Below, piece after piece: positions 33,615 through 42,754 of a stretch of 48,113 nucleotides of DNA. Origin of the DNA: Sphingopyxis sp. HIX (GTDB taxonomy: Bacteria; Pseudomonadota; Alphaproteobacteria; Sphingomonadales; Sphingomonadaceae); contig NZ_LNSB01000040.1 of assembly GCF_001468285.1 (NCBI RefSeq), positions 1 to 48,113 of the forward strand, read 5' to 3'. A model generated the notes under the pieces. The model saw nothing but the letters and a program-made list of their open reading frames with translations. It was not told the origin of the DNA and did not search any database. The position numbers and the translations under genes were made by a program. The first letter of the stretch is position 1, and every line of letters starts with the position of its first letter.

Positions 33615-34792
33615 ATTCCGTCCTTGATGCGCGTATGAAGCGGGTTGAAGCCGATACGGTAGACGAGCTCGGCGGGCTCGCTGCTATTCCAGATCGCGAA
33701 GTCGGCCGCCTTGCCCAGTTCGAGCGTGCCGATTTCGCGCTGCAGCCCAAGCGCCTTGGCGGCATTGACGGTGACCGCGCGCAGGCATTCGGTGACCGAC
33801 AGGCCGAACAAGGTCGCGCCCATGTTGAGCATCAGCAGCAGCGAGGTCGTCGGCGAGGTACCGGGGTTGCAGTCGGTCGCGAGCGCCATCGGCACGTCGG
33901 CCTCGCGCAGCGCTGCGACCGGAGGCTTCCTCGTTTCGCGCATGAAGTAGAAGGCGCCTGGCAGCAGCACGGCGACGGTGCCCGCGTCGGCCATCGCCGC
34001 GATATCGGCATCGTCGATATGTTCGAGATGGTCGGCGGACAGCGCCTTGTATGAAGCGGCGAGGCTGGCGCCCGCGAGGTGGGACAATTGCTCGGCGTGG
34101 AGCTTGACCGGCAGGCCCGCGATCTTGGCGGCATCGAAGACCCGCGCGATCTGCTCGGGCGAGAAGCCGATGCCCTCGCAGAAACCATCGACCGCGTCGG
34201 CTAGACCCGCCGCCGCGGGTATGATCTGCTGACAGACCAGATCGACATAGGCGTCTGGGTCGGCTTTATATTCGGGCGGCACCGCATGTGCCGCGAGCAA
34301 GGTGGTCGCGACCCGAACGGCACGCGACTTGCCCAGCCCGCGCGCGGCGCGCAGCATCTTGATTTCGTCCTCCTTCGTCAGGCCGTAACCCGACTTGATC
34401 TCAATCGTCGTGACGCCCTCGGCGAGCAGCGCGTCGAGGCGCGGGAGCGCGCTGGCGACGAGAGCGGTCTCGCCCATGTCGCGCGTCGCGCGCATCGTCG
34501 ACACGATGCCGCCGCCCGCGCGCGCGATCTCCTCATAGGTTGCGCCTTCGAGCCGCATCGCCCATTCATTGGCGCGGCTGCCGCCGTGCACGAGATGCGT
34601 GTGGCAATCGATCAGCCCGGGCGTCAGCAGCCGGCCCTCGCAATCGATCACCGCCGCGGCGGGAGGCGCTTCGCCAGCGGGTCCGACCCACACGATCCGC
34701 CCGTCCTGCACGCCCACCGCGCCTTGCTCTACCAATCCCAGCCCATCGCCGGTGAGCGTCGCGAGTCGCGCATTGGTCCAGAGTCGATCCAT
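33605..34792 (-). CDS. hutI: Imidazolonepropionase
   Basis: HutI opens imidazolone propionate to N-formimino-L-glutamate. The 395-aa amidohydrolase has the metal motif [18 protein letters not shown] near residues 64-81. [15 protein letters not shown] and [12 protein letters not shown] follow. The ATG at 34792 is the family's start ([13 protein letters not shown]); upstream in-frame ATGs to 34867 would cross the operator and are rejected. It heads the leftward operon hutI-hutH-hutG-hutU. Confidence 0.95.
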   Translation of the reverse strand: MDRLWTNARLATLTGDGLGLVEQGAVGVQDGRIVWVGPAGEAPPAAAVIDCEGRLLTPGLIDCHTHLVHGGSRANEWAMRLEGATYEEIARAGGGIVSTMRATRDMGETALVASALPRLDALLAEGVTTIEIKSGYGLTKEDEIKMLRAARGLGKSRAVRVATTLLAAHAVPPEYKADPDAYVDLVCQQIIPAAAGLADAVDGFCEGIGFSPEQIARVFDAAKIAGLPVKLHAEQLSHLAGASLAASYKALSADHLEHIDDADIAAMADAGTVAVLLPGAFYFMRETRKPPVAALREADVPMALATDCNPGTSPTTSLLLMLNMGATLFGLSVTECLRAVTVNAAKALGLQREIGTLELGKAADFAIWNSSEPAELVYRIGFNPLHTRIKDGICT

Positions 34793-34815
34793 GGCGCCAA
34801 CTTGCCAGCTTGGAT

Positions 34816-34835
34816 TATTATGTCTAGACATAATA
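34816..34835. promoter_or_regulatory. 20-bp perfect palindrome, probable HutC operator
   Basis: TATTATGTCTAGACATAATA is its own reverse complement. It lies in the 65-bp gap between hutI (start 34792) and hutF (start 34858), 23 and 22 bases from the two start codons, so one dimer could cover both promoters. The TGTCTAGACA core fits operators of the GntR/HutC subfamily. Repression by HutC, relieved by urocanate, is the known logic. Confidence 0.82.
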
Positions 34836-34857
34836 TCGGACAGGCGAGGAGCGAGGC

Positions 34858-36207
34858 ATGACGACACTCTGGTTCGAACGGGCGCTCCTTCCCGATGGCT
34901 GGGCCGAAAACGTCCGCCTGACGCTCAATGCGGGGTGGATTTCCGGTGTCGAAATCGGCGCCGCACCGCAGCCCGGCGACGAACGCCACGCCATCGCCCT
35001 CCCCGGTCTCGCCAATCTCCATTGCCACGGCTTCCAGCGCGGCATGGCGGGCCTCTCCGAAACGCGCGGGCGGCCCGACGATGATTTCTGGAGCTGGCGC
35101 GAGATCATGTACCGCTTCCTCGACCGGCTCACCCCCGAGGACATCGCCGCGATCAACGCGCTCGCCTTCGTCGAGATGATGGAAAGCGGCTTCACCCGCG
35201 TCGCCGAATTCCACTATCTCCACAACGATGCCTATGGCGGCCGCTACGCCGACCCCGCCGAGATGGCGGGTGCGGTGGTTGCCGCCGCCGAAGAGAGCGG
35301 CATCGGCCTGACCCTCCTTCCCGTCTTCTACGCGCATGGTGATTTCGGCGGTGCGTCGCCCGCGCCGGGCCAGCGGCGCTTCCTGGCGGACGTCGACGGC
35401 TTCGCGAAGCTCGTCGAGGCGAGCCGCGCCAAGCTGCCCGCCGACGCGGCGTTCGGCATCGCGCCGCATTCGCTCCGCGCGGTGACCGCCGAGGAACTCA
35501 CCGCCATCCTGCCGCTAGCCGATGACGGCCCGATCCATATCCACGCCGCCGAGCAGATGCGCGAGGTGGAAGCGTCTCTCAAATGGAGCGGCCAGCGCCC
35601 TGTCGAATGGCTGCTGAACAATGCCGAGGTCGATGCGCGCTGGTGCCTCGTCCACGCTACGCACCTGACCGACGACGAATGCGACCGCCTCGCCGCGAGC
35701 GGCGCGGTCGCAGGACTGTGCCCCATGACCGAGGCGAACCTCGGCGACGGCATCTTCCCCGCCGCCCGCTATCTCGCGGCGGGCGGCCATATCGGCATCG
35801 GCACCGACTCGAACATCCTGATCGACGCCGCGGGCGAGCTTCGTGCGCTCGAATATAGCCAGCGCCTCCGCGACCGACGCCGCGCGATGCTCGGCAGCGA
35901 CGCCATCCCGTCGATCGGCGAAAGGCTGTTCCGCGAGGCGCTGGCCGGCGGCGCACGCGCGACGCGTGCAGGAACCGGCATCGCCGTGGGGCAACCCGCC
36001 GACTTCTTCACCCTCGCGGCGGAGGATCCGGTCTTCGCGGGCGCCGACCAGCGCACGATCCTCGACCGCTGGATCTTCGCGGCGCGCGCGCCGGTGATCG
36101 ATGGCGTGTGGCACGCCGGGCGCCAGTGGGTCGCGGGCGGGCGCCATGTCGCGCGCGATGCCGTCGCCGCGCGCTATCGTACTGTGGTCGAGGCCCTGCT
36201 CGCATGA
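34858..36207 (+). CDS. hutF: Formimidoylglutamate deiminase
   Basis: HutF converts N-formimino-L-glutamate to N-formyl-L-glutamate and ammonia, so the pathway uses hutG next. The 449-aa metal-dependent deaminase has the [19 protein letters not shown] motif near residue 55. It also has PHSLRAV near residue 202, HIHAAEQ (metal His) and GIGTDSNI near 320. It starts after GAGGAGCGAGGC and is transcribed divergently from hutI. Its stop TGA overlaps the ATG of hutC (ATGA), coupling the enzyme to its regulator. Confidence 0.95.
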   Translation: MTTLWFERALLPDGWAENVRLTLNAGWISGVEIGAAPQPGDERHAIALPGLANLHCHGFQRGMAGLSETRGRPDDDFWSWREIMYRFLDRLTPEDIAAINALAFVEMMESGFTRVAEFHYLHNDAYGGRYADPAEMAGAVVAAAEESGIGLTLLPVFYAHGDFGGASPAPGQRRFLADVDGFAKLVEASRAKLPADAAFGIAPHSLRAVTAEELTAILPLADDGPIHIHAAEQMREVEASLKWSGQRPVEWLLNNAEVDARWCLVHATHLTDDECDRLAASGAVAGLCPMTEANLGDGIFPAARYLAAGGHIGIGTDSNILIDAAGELRALEYSQRLRDRRRAMLGSDAIPSIGERLFREALAGGARATRAGTGIAVGQPADFFTLAAEDPVFAGADQRTILDRWIFAARAPVIDGVWHAGRQWVAGGRHVARDAVAARYRTVVEALLA

Positions 36208-36863
36208 GTTTCGACGCGCGCATCCGCGCCGCGATCGAGGGCGATATCCGCAGCGGCGCGCTGCGCCCCGGCGACCGCCTGCCGTCCGAGCACGAACTCG
36301 CCGCGCACCACGGCTGTTCGCGGGCGACGGTGAGCAAGGCGATGGCGGCGCTGCACCGCGCGGGGCTGATCGAGCGGCGGCGCAAGGCGGGCAGCTTCGT
36401 CGCCGACCAGCATGTGCATTCGGCGGTGCTTGAGGTTCCCGACCTCGAACAGCTGATCGCCGCGCGCGGTCACGCCTATCGCTGGCACTGCCGCGAACGG
36501 CGGCAGGACGGGCCGGAGCTGCACGTCGAGGGGCTCCATTTCGAGAACGGCACCCCCCTCGCCTTCGAAACCCGCGCGATCACGGTTGCGACAGTCCCCG
36601 ACGCGGCGGCCGAAAGCTTCGCCGAGGTCGCACCGGGCACCTGGTTGCTCGCGCATATCCCCTGGACCTCGGCGCGCCACCGCATCCTTGCCGCGGGCGC
36701 GACCTCGGTCGAGGCCGAAGCGCTCGGCGTCCCCGCCGGCACCGCCTGCCTGATCCTCGAGCGCAGCACCTGGCGCGGCGACGCACCGGTCACCACGGTA
36801 AGACAGGTGTTTCGCGGCGACATGTTCGACATGGTCGCCCATTTCGAGCCGAGCCCGCGTTAG
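36204..36863 (+). CDS. hutC: Histidine utilization repressor (GntR family)
   Basis: HutC represses hut operons and releases DNA on binding urocanate. The 219-aa protein has an N-terminal winged helix (about 1-72: LRPGDRLPSEHELAAHHGCS, RATVSKAMAALHRAGLIERR) and a UTRA ligand-binding domain from about 80. The ATG at 36204 overlaps hutF's stop by four bases. The likely operator is the 20-bp palindrome at 34816-34835, so it would also control its own hutF-hutC operon. Its end overlaps the convergent exonuclease by four bases. Confidence 0.93.
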   Translation: MSFDARIRAAIEGDIRSGALRPGDRLPSEHELAAHHGCSRATVSKAMAALHRAGLIERRRKAGSFVADQHVHSAVLEVPDLEQLIAARGHAYRWHCRERRQDGPELHVEGLHFENGTPLAFETRAITVATVPDAAAESFAEVAPGTWLLAHIPWTSARHRILAAGATSVEAEALGVPAGTACLILERSTWRGDAPVTTVRQVFRGDMFDMVAHFEPSPR

Positions 36864-37306
36864 CGCGCCATCCGCGCTTCCCACGCCAGAACCGTGGCAC
36901 GCAGCGCGACCGCGTCGTGCAGCGCATTATGCGGCACCGCGCTCGGCACGCCGGGGCCGATGATGTCGGGATCGACCAGTTCGAAGCTTATGCTGCGCAC
37001 CGGCTTCATATAGCCCGGACCGGTGATCAGCAGCCGCGCTGCGAGCGCGATATCCTCGGGCCAGTCGGCGACGAGCAAGGGCGCGGGATCGTTCATCAGA
37101 TAGGCGGCGAACAGATCGCGCACTTCCTCGCGGGGCCGCGGCTCGGTCGCCAACACCGGCAGCGCATTGGTCCGCACCCAGTCGGTCGGCTCGTCGATCG
37201 CGATCGCCGCGTAGAAAGGCGCCAGCGCCGCATCCTCGGGGACGAGGGCGATCGAAATCAGCTCGCCGCAGAAGCCGTTGAATTCGGTATCGAGGAAATA
37301 GCGCAT
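36860..37306 (-). CDS. DEDDh 3'-5' exonuclease family protein
   Basis: This 148-aa protein has a compact RNase H-like exonuclease fold. The acidic residues are D6 and E8 (FLDTEFNG), D81 or D85 (VADWPEDIALA), and H126 with D131 in HNALHD, giving the DEDDh set. Such short stand-alone exonucleases occur widely in alphaproteobacteria. Substrate (RNA or DNA) is unknown, and a 3'-5' exoribonuclease role is the likeliest. It converges on hutC with a four-base overlap. Confidence 0.82.
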   Translation of the reverse strand: MRYFLDTEFNGFCGELISIALVPEDAALAPFYAAIAIDEPTDWVRTNALPVLATEPRPREEVRDLFAAYLMNDPAPLLVADWPEDIALAARLLITGPGYMKPVRSISFELVDPDIIGPGVPSAVPHNALHDAVALRATVLAWEARMAR

Positions 37307-37348
37307 CGTCCGGGTCTAGCGGGTGGATGGCGGCAGGCAAGGACCAGG

Positions 37349-37438
37349 TGGCGGAGACGGAGGGATTCGAACCCTCGGTACGGTTCCCCGTACGACGCTT
37401 TAGCAAAGCGTTGGTTTCAGCCACTCACCCACGTCTCC
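37349..37438 (-). tRNA. tRNA-Ser (anticodon GCT)
   Basis: On the minus strand this 90-nt class II tRNA has acceptor GGAGACG pairing with CGTCTCC, followed by G and an encoded CCA. The anticodon stem ACGCT/AGCGT region encloses TTGCTAA, giving GCT. The long variable arm (GTACGGGGAACCGTAC) is typical of tRNA-Ser. Confidence 0.96.
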
Positions 37439-37688
37439 GCATGGTCCATCGCGCTAACGACAGGCTGGCCTAGGCGGGTCGCTATAGCCAGCAGTCTCGC
37501 GCCCCGCAACGCCTAACATTGCCCTTTTTTTGGCGCCGCTGCGTCGGCCGGTCGCGCGAGAGGATTCGGTCTGGCGCAAAATCGACTCGGGTCATCGCCG
37601 GTTCATTGCCCGCGCGCCAATCGGGGAGTCATGGTAAACGCGTGCCGGACAGGGTTTCGCGTCCACGGCCCGAGATTTGGGGGATAAT
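37439..37688. other. 250-bp gap before the DUF1134 gene
   Basis: A run of seven T bases near 37525-37531 follows no strong hairpin. I see no ORF, no repeat and no clear promoter motif. The GGGGG at 37678-37682 is the DUF1134 ribosome site. Confidence 0.6.
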
Positions 37689-38459
37689 ATGCGTTCATCG
37701 ATCACCAACTTCGCCCTGGCGGCCGCCGCGTCGCTCGGCCTCGCGCTGTCGGCGCTGCCCGCGGCGGCGCAGATGACCGAGATCGATCCGAACACCGCAA
37801 TCGACGCCGACCTCAACAATCCCGCCCCGCCGCCACCGCCTGCCACCGACACGGTGACCGGCAGCGATACCCCGTACGACAGCGACCTTGCGACCGGCGA
37901 CGACCAGGTCACCGTCACCGGCGATACGACGGTCACGTCCGATACCGGGACCGTCGCCAACACCGCGCCCCCGGGCACGACCTACAAGAAGGACGACCTG
38001 ATCGGCGCCGCCGAGGGCGTGTTCGGCAAGGGCGCACAGGGGCTCGCCGGGTTGATCGAGGATGTGCTCAAGAAGCAGGGCGAACCTAATGCCTATATCG
38101 TCGGCCGCGAAGCCGGCGGCGCGCTGGTCCTCGGGCTGCGCTACGGCTCGGGCACGTTGTTCCACAAGGTCGAGGGCGAAAAGCCTGCATACTGGACCGG
38201 CCCGTCGATCGGCTTCGATGCCGGCGCCAATGCGGGCAATACCTTCGTCCTCGTCTACAACCTCTTCGACAGCGAGGATCTCTACAAGCGCTACCCCGCC
38301 GGCGAAGGCGCCGCCTATCTGGTGGGCGGCTTCAATGCCTCGTACCTCCGCCGCGGCGATGTCGTGCTGATCCCGATCCGCGTCGGCGTCGGCGCGCGGC
38401 TCGGCGCCAATGTCGGCTATATGAAGTTCCGCAAGAAGCAGAGCTGGCTGCCCTTCTAA
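37689..38459 (+). CDS. DUF1134 exported protein
   Basis: The 256-aa product has a signal peptide (ASLGLALSALPAAA), then a roughly 75-residue low-complexity acidic/Pro/Thr region (about 33-105). The conserved DUF1134 domain runs from about residue 108 to the end: EGVFGKGAQGLAGLIEDVL, VGREAGGALVLGLRYGSGTL and GVGARLGANVGYMKF. Members are EipA-like periplasmic proteins; in Brucella, EipA supports envelope integrity. The ATG at 37689 follows GGGGG. An alternative ATG at 37677 is disfavoured. Confidence 0.85.
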   Translation: MRSSITNFALAAAASLGLALSALPAAAQMTEIDPNTAIDADLNNPAPPPPPATDTVTGSDTPYDSDLATGDDQVTVTGDTTVTSDTGTVANTAPPGTTYKKDDLIGAAEGVFGKGAQGLAGLIEDVLKKQGEPNAYIVGREAGGALVLGLRYGSGTLFHKVEGEKPAYWTGPSIGFDAGANAGNTFVLVYNLFDSEDLYKRYPAGEGAAYLVGGFNASYLRRGDVVLIPIRVGVGARLGANVGYMKFRKKQSWLPF

Positions 38460-38485
38460 AGCGCCCATCCCCCTTGGACGCTGCG

Positions 38486-38515
38486 AACGCCCGTGCCTGA
38501 CCGCGCGGGCGTTTT
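38486..38515 (+). terminator. Rho-independent terminator after DUF1134
   Basis: AACGCCCG (38486-38493) pairs with CGGGCGTT (38506-38513) around a 12-base loop, and the stem runs into TTTT. It ends the DUF1134 transcript before the next short ORF. Confidence 0.75.
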
Positions 38516-38547
38516 GCTTGGGGCTTAGGTCATGATAGGCAGGGGCC

Positions 38548-38781
38548 ATGCTTCAACCGGCACGGCTTTTCAGATTGGGAACGATCCTCCTCGTGGTCGC
38601 GATCATCCGGGCCGTCGCGTTTCCGATTGTCGAACCGCTCGACAGGAGTGATCCGGGCCTGGCATTCCAGCTGTACAGCTATTCCGTTTTGATCTGGGTG
38701 CCGGCCCTCGGCCTGATTGCCCTTTCGGCAATATTGCCGCTGTGGCTTCGCGTCATTCGCTGGGTCGAGGGCCGCAACTGA
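38548..38781 (+). CDS. Small two-helix hypothetical membrane protein
   Basis: This 77-aa ORF has two hydrophobic helices (about residues 9-28, GTILLVVAIIRAVAFPIVEP, and 46-66, SVLIWVPALGLIALSAI) and a charged tail WVEGRN. It has no close relative I recognise. The preceding region has AGGGG near 38540, a plausible ribosome site. Coding potential is moderate, since the third-position GC is lower than in the neighbouring genes. Confidence 0.5.
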   Translation: MLQPARLFRLGTILLVVAIIRAVAFPIVEPLDRSDPGLAFQLYSYSVLIWVPALGLIALSAILPLWLRVIRWVEGRN

Positions 38782-38799
38782 CCGTTTGAGGCGCGGACA

Positions 38800-39354
38800 T
38801 TACTCTCCGTCGAAGGCGATCAGCGTCTCGCACGCCAGACCTGCCGCGCTTAGCCGCTGCGAGCCACCGAGATCGGGCAGGTCGATCACGAACAGTGCCG
38901 CCGCGACCTCGGCCCCGACATTGCGCATCAGCGCCGCGGTCGCGAGGATCGTGCCGCCGGTCGCGAGCAGGTCGTCGACCAGCACGACGCGGTGACCGGG
39001 CAACACCGCGCCTTCGTGGAGTTCCAGCCGGTCGCTGCCATATTCGAGCTCGTAATCGACGCCGATGGTGACGCCGGGCAGCTTGCCCGCCTTGCGCACC
39101 GGGACGAGCCCCAGCCCCATCATCGTCGCCATCGCGGCACCGAACAGGAAGCCGCGCGCCTCCACCGCGACGATCAGGTCGGGGCGATACTCCGCCGCGC
39201 GAACGGAAAGACGCCGCGCGGCTTCGGAAAAGCCGGCGGCGTCGCCGATCAGGGTGGTGATGTCGCGGAACTGGATGCCCGGCTTCGGAAAGTCGGGGAT
39301 GGTGCGGACGAGCGCTGCAAGGTCCAGTTCGGGAGCGGGAGGAAGGGCGATCAT
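38800..39354 (-). CDS. apt: Adenine phosphoribosyltransferase
   Basis: Apt salvages adenine: adenine + PRPP gives AMP + pyrophosphate. The 184-aa product has the PRPP motif VVLVDDLLATGGT (about 120-132) and the N-terminal IPDFPKPGIQFRDITTLI, both diagnostic. FLFGAAMATMM is the hood-loop region. It lies downstream of the bc1 operon on the same strand, with a 25-base gap. Confidence 0.96.
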   Translation of the reverse strand: MIALPPAPELDLAALVRTIPDFPKPGIQFRDITTLIGDAAGFSEAARRLSVRAAEYRPDLIVAVEARGFLFGAAMATMMGLGLVPVRKAGKLPGVTIGVDYELEYGSDRLELHEGAVLPGHRVVLVDDLLATGGTILATAALMRNVGAEVAAALFVIDLPDLGGSQRLSAAGLACETLIAFDGE

Positions 39355-39379
39355 GGGTGACGCGCCCTTCCCTGCCCGA

Positions 39380-40192
39380 TCAATGCTTCTTGTCGGCCCA
39401 GATGTTGCGGTACGACAGATAGGTCAAAGTCGTGAACATCGCGATGAAGAGCAGCACGGCCCAGCCGGTCCACACGCGCTTCACCAGATTGGGCTCGGCG
39501 GTCCAGACGAGGAAGGCGGTGACGTCGCGCGCCATATGCTCGACGTCGTTCTTGCTGCCGTCGGCGAAGGTCACCTGACCGTCGTTCAGCGGCTTGGCCA
39601 TCGCGAGGTTGAGGTTCGCGAAATAGGGGTTGTAGTGCAGCCCGGTGCCCGGCTGGAGTTCCTTGGGCAGGTCCTTCGGCGGGTTCTGGTAGCCGGTCAG
39701 CAGCGAATAGACATAGTCCTTGCCGCCTTCGCGTGCCTTGGTGATCAGCGAAAGGTCGGGCGGCAGCGCGTTGTTGTTCGCAGCGCGCGCGGCGACTTCG
39801 TTCGGATAGGGCGACGGGAAATGGTCCGACGGCAGGCCGGTACGCGTCGCCGGCTCGCCCGTGTCGGGGTTGATCGACGGAATGGTGTCATAGCTCTTGG
39901 CGAAGCTCTTCACCTGGCCCTCGCTGTAGCCGAAGTCCGCGATGTTGCGGAAGGCGACGAGGTTCAGGCTGTGACAGGCCGAGCAGACCTCTTTGTACAC
40001 CTGCATCCCGCGCTGCAGCTGGGCCTTGTCCCAATGGGGGAACAGGCCGTCGCTGGTCAGGGCGAGGTGGCGCGGATGCTTGTGGATCTCATGCGCGGCG
40101 TTGGGCTCATTCTTGAGCGGCGTCGTCAAGATCGCGAGCACCAGCGCGGCGATGAAGCCGAGGCCGACGAGAAAACCGAGCGGGCGAACCAT
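39380..40192 (-). CDS. petC: Cytochrome c1 (ubiquinol-cytochrome c reductase)
   Basis: Cytochrome c1 accepts electrons from the Rieske protein in the bc1 complex and passes them to a soluble or membrane cytochrome c. The 270-aa product has a short N-terminal hydrophobic segment and the heme-binding CSACHS (C70, C73, H74). RTGLPSDHFPSPYPNEVAARAANNNALPPDLS lies in the acidic loop, and a C-terminal anchor carries AVLLFIAMFTTLTYLSYRNI. Here it is a separate protein, not fused to cytochrome b. Order is petA-petB-petC. Confidence 0.95.
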   Translation of the reverse strand: MVRPLGFLVGLGFIAALVLAILTTPLKNEPNAAHEIHKHPRHLALTSDGLFPHWDKAQLQRGMQVYKEVCSACHSLNLVAFRNIADFGYSEGQVKSFAKSYDTIPSINPDTGEPATRTGLPSDHFPSPYPNEVAARAANNNALPPDLSLITKAREGGKDYVYSLLTGYQNPPKDLPKELQPGTGLHYNPYFANLNLAMAKPLNDGQVTFADGSKNDVEHMARDVTAFLVWTAEPNLVKRVWTGWAVLLFIAMFTTLTYLSYRNIWADKKH

Positions 40193-40223
40193 GGCTGTAT
40201 CAGCTCCTATTTAAGTCCGGCGC

Positions 40224-41504
40224 TCAGGCCGTGGCCGCCGACTTGTCGTCGGCATGCTTTGCGAGGACCGCTTCCGTGATCGAGTTCGGCATCGGCAGCG
40301 GACGTTCGATCCGCGAGATGATCGGCAGGATGATCAGGAAGTGCGCGAAATAGTAGATCGAGCCGAGCTGGCTGAGGATCACATAGGGCTGTTCCGCCGG
40401 GCTCTTGCCGCAATAGCCCAGGATCAGCACGTCGACGACGAGGATCCAGAAGAAGATGCGGTTGAGCGGACGATAGGTCGACGACTTCACCGGCGAGCTG
40501 TCGAGCCACGGCAGGAAGAAGAGCAGCGCGATCGCGGCGAACATCGCGATGACGCCCCACAGCTTCGCGTCGATCCACAGGAAGTTGAACGTGAAGGCGC
40601 GCAGGATCGCGTAGAAGGGCCAGAAATACCATTCGGGCACGATATGCGCGGGCGTCGAAAGCGGGTTGGCGGCGATATAGTTATCGGCGTGACCCAAGAG
40701 GTTCGGCGTGAAGAAGGTCAGCGCGGCGAACACGAACAGGAAGACGCCGAGGCCGAAACCGTCCTTCGCGGTGTAATAGGGGTGGAACGGGACCGTGTCC
40801 TGCTCGTCCTTCACCTCGATGCCGGTCGGGTTCGACGAACCCGGGATGTGCAGCGCCCAGATGTGCAGGATGATGACACCCGCGATCACGAAGGGCAGCA
40901 GATAGTGCAGCGAGAAGAAGCGGTTGAGCGCAGCGTTGTCGGGCGCGAAGCCGCCGAGCAGCCACTGGCGGATCGGCTCGCCGACCATCGGTATCGCCGA
41001 GAAGAAGCCGGTGATCACCTGCGCGCCCCAAAAGCTCATCTGGCCCCACGGAAGGACGTAGCCCATGAAGGCGGTCGCCATCATGAGGAGGAAGATCACG
41101 ACGCCCAGCAACCACACCATTTCGCGCGGCGCCTTGTACGAACCGTAATAGAGGCCGCGGAAAATGTGCAGATAGACGACGATGAAGAACATGCTCGCGC
41201 CGTTCATATGCGCATAGCGGATGAACCAGCCGGCGTTCACGTCGCGCATGATATGCTCGACCGAGTTGAACGCGACGCCCGCATTGGCGGCATAATGCAT
41301 CGCCAGCACGATGCCGGTGATGATCTGGATCGCCAGCGCGGCGCCGGCGAGGACGCCGAAGTTCCAGAAATAGTTGAGGTTGCGCGGCACCGGGTAACCG
41401 GCGCCGACCGCGTTGTAGACGAGGCGCGGCAGCGGCAGCTTCTCGTCCAGCCACTTCATCAGCGGCTGCTGCGGTTCGTAATTCTTGGCCCAGGGAAAGC
41501 TCAT
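40224..41504 (-). CDS. petB: Cytochrome b (ubiquinol-cytochrome c reductase)
   Basis: The 426-aa protein is the quinone-handling core of the bc1 complex. It is multi-pass, with the histidine-bearing helices typical of heme bL/bH ligation: AMHYAAN and [13 protein letters not shown], plus [20 protein letters not shown] later. The conserved [16 protein letters not shown] (PEWY) motif lies at the Qo site. The C-terminal tail ([18 protein letters not shown]) is slightly longer than in mitochondrial forms. It sits between the Rieske and c1 genes with 13- and 31-base gaps, so the three form one operon. Confidence 0.96.
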   Translation of the reverse strand: MSFPWAKNYEPQQPLMKWLDEKLPLPRLVYNAVGAGYPVPRNLNYFWNFGVLAGAALAIQIITGIVLAMHYAANAGVAFNSVEHIMRDVNAGWFIRYAHMNGASMFFIVVYLHIFRGLYYGSYKAPREMVWLLGVVIFLLMMATAFMGYVLPWGQMSFWGAQVITGFFSAIPMVGEPIRQWLLGGFAPDNAALNRFFSLHYLLPFVIAGVIILHIWALHIPGSSNPTGIEVKDEQDTVPFHPYYTAKDGFGLGVFLFVFAALTFFTPNLLGHADNYIAANPLSTPAHIVPEWYFWPFYAILRAFTFNFLWIDAKLWGVIAMFAAIALLFFLPWLDSSPVKSSTYRPLNRIFFWILVVDVLILGYCGKSPAEQPYVILSQLGSIYYFAHFLIILPIISRIERPLPMPNSITEAVLAKHADDKSAATA

Positions 41505-41517
41505 CTTATCTCGCTCC

Positions 41518-42075
41518 TCAGCCGATCGTCACGACGGTGTCGCTGGTGAATTCATAGGGCGGCACGACCAGGTTGGTCGGCGCGGGGCCCTTACGGATGC
41601 GCGCTGCGGTGTCGTAGTGCGAGCCGTGGCACGGGCAGAAATAACCGCCGAAATCGCCACGATTCTCGCCCTCGGCGGCGCCGAGCGGCACGCAGCCCAA
41701 ATGGGTGCAGACGCCGAGCGTGATCAGCCAGTTTTCCTTGCCGGGCTTGGTGCGCTCGTCGATCGTCTGCGGGTCGCGCAGTTCGCCGAGCGGGACGGCC
41801 TTCGCCGCCTTGATCTCGTCCGCCGTCAGGTTGCGCACGAACACCGGCTGCTTGCGCCAGCTGGTCTTGATCGCCTGGCCGGTGCCGATCGCCGAAATGT
41901 CGATCTCGGTCGACGACAGCGCGAGCACGTCGGCGGAAGGGTTCATCTGGTTGACCAGCGGCAGCACCACGGCGACCGCGCCGACCCCGGCGAAGCTGAC
42001 CGCTGCGATATTGATGAAGTCGCGGCGGCGCACGCCATCTTCGACGACTGCGCTGTGTTCGGATTCACTGGCCAT
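41518..42075 (-). CDS. petA: Rieske iron-sulfur protein (bc1 complex)
   Basis: The Rieske subunit oxidises ubiquinol with a 2Fe-2S cluster. The 185-aa protein has C123-x-H125 (CTHLGCVP) and C147-x2-H150 (CPCHGSHYD), the full cluster set. An N-terminal twin-arginine-like [14 protein letters not shown] and one membrane anchor (about 20-41) fit Tat export with an uncleaved signal anchor. The start at 42075 follows GGGCAATCGA; the frame is open to 42195, but those residues are not family-like. Confidence 0.95.
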   Translation of the reverse strand: MASESEHSAVVEDGVRRRDFINIAAVSFAGVGAVAVVLPLVNQMNPSADVLALSSTEIDISAIGTGQAIKTSWRKQPVFVRNLTADEIKAAKAVPLGELRDPQTIDERTKPGKENWLITLGVCTHLGCVPLGAAEGENRGDFGGYFCPCHGSHYDTAARIRKGPAPTNLVVPPYEFTSDTVVTIG

Positions 42076-42295
42076 TCGATTGCCCTTGTATGGCTGAACT
42101 GACAATTTTCCCGGAATTTTCGGCCGCCCGCAGCGCGCGCACGAAATGGCGCGTCCCGGCGGCCCCTCCGGGAATTGCGGGCCTGATAGCCGCACATCCG
42201 GGGCTTGCCAACAGGCAATTTCCGCTTCTTTGACTGTACCAAGGCATCGCGCCGAAGCGCTCGATTCCGCGCGCCGCCCCGGCTATGGCCGCGCC

Positions 42296-42754
42296 ATGGA
42301 AATCGCCCTGTTTCAACCCGACATCGCGGGCAATGTCGGCACCACGCTGCGCACCGCCGCGTGCCTCGGCAGCCCTGCGCATATCATCGAGCCGTGCGGC
42401 TTTCCCTTTTCCGACGCGGCGCTGAAGCGTGCGGGCATGGATTATGCGACGCGCGCCAATGTGACGCGCCACGCCGATTGGGCCGCCTTCACGGCCTGGG
42501 CTGCCCAAGCGGGCAAGAGGATCGTGCTGCTGACCACCGCCGGCGCGACGCGCCTGCCCGACTTCGGCTTCGGCCCGGGCGACGTGTTGCTGCTCGGCGC
42601 CGAATCCTCGGGTGTGCCACCCCATGTCCATGCCGCCGCGGCGGCGCGGGTCGCGATTCCGATGCACAAAGACTTTCGCTCCTTGAATGTCGCGGTCGCG
42701 GCTGGCATCGCGCTCGCCGAGGCGCTCCGGCAGACGAAAGGCTTTCCCGCATGA
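42296..42754 (+). CDS. trmL: tRNA (cytidine(34)-2'-O)-methyltransferase
   Basis: TrmL methylates the wobble ribose of some leucine tRNAs with SAM. The 152-aa SPOUT-family protein has the N-terminal IALFQPDIAGNVGTTLRTA, the LLLGAESSGVP loop and the knot-region IPMHKDFRSLNVAVAAGIAL, which binds SAM. The ATG at 42296 is chosen because MEIALFQPDI begins the family. Its stop overlaps hemF (ATGA), so the two genes are coupled, although no shared pathway is known. Divergent from petA. Confidence 0.93.
   Translation: MEIALFQPDIAGNVGTTLRTAACLGSPAHIIEPCGFPFSDAALKRAGMDYATRANVTRHADWAAFTAWAAQAGKRIVLLTTAGATRLPDFGFGPGDVLLLGAESSGVPPHVHAAAAARVAIPMHKDFRSLNVAVAAGIALAEALRQTKGFPA

Noticed and set aside
34816..34835. 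The palindrome read as a transcription terminator
   Set aside because: It has no loop and no T-run, and it lies between divergent start codons, so an operator is the better reading.
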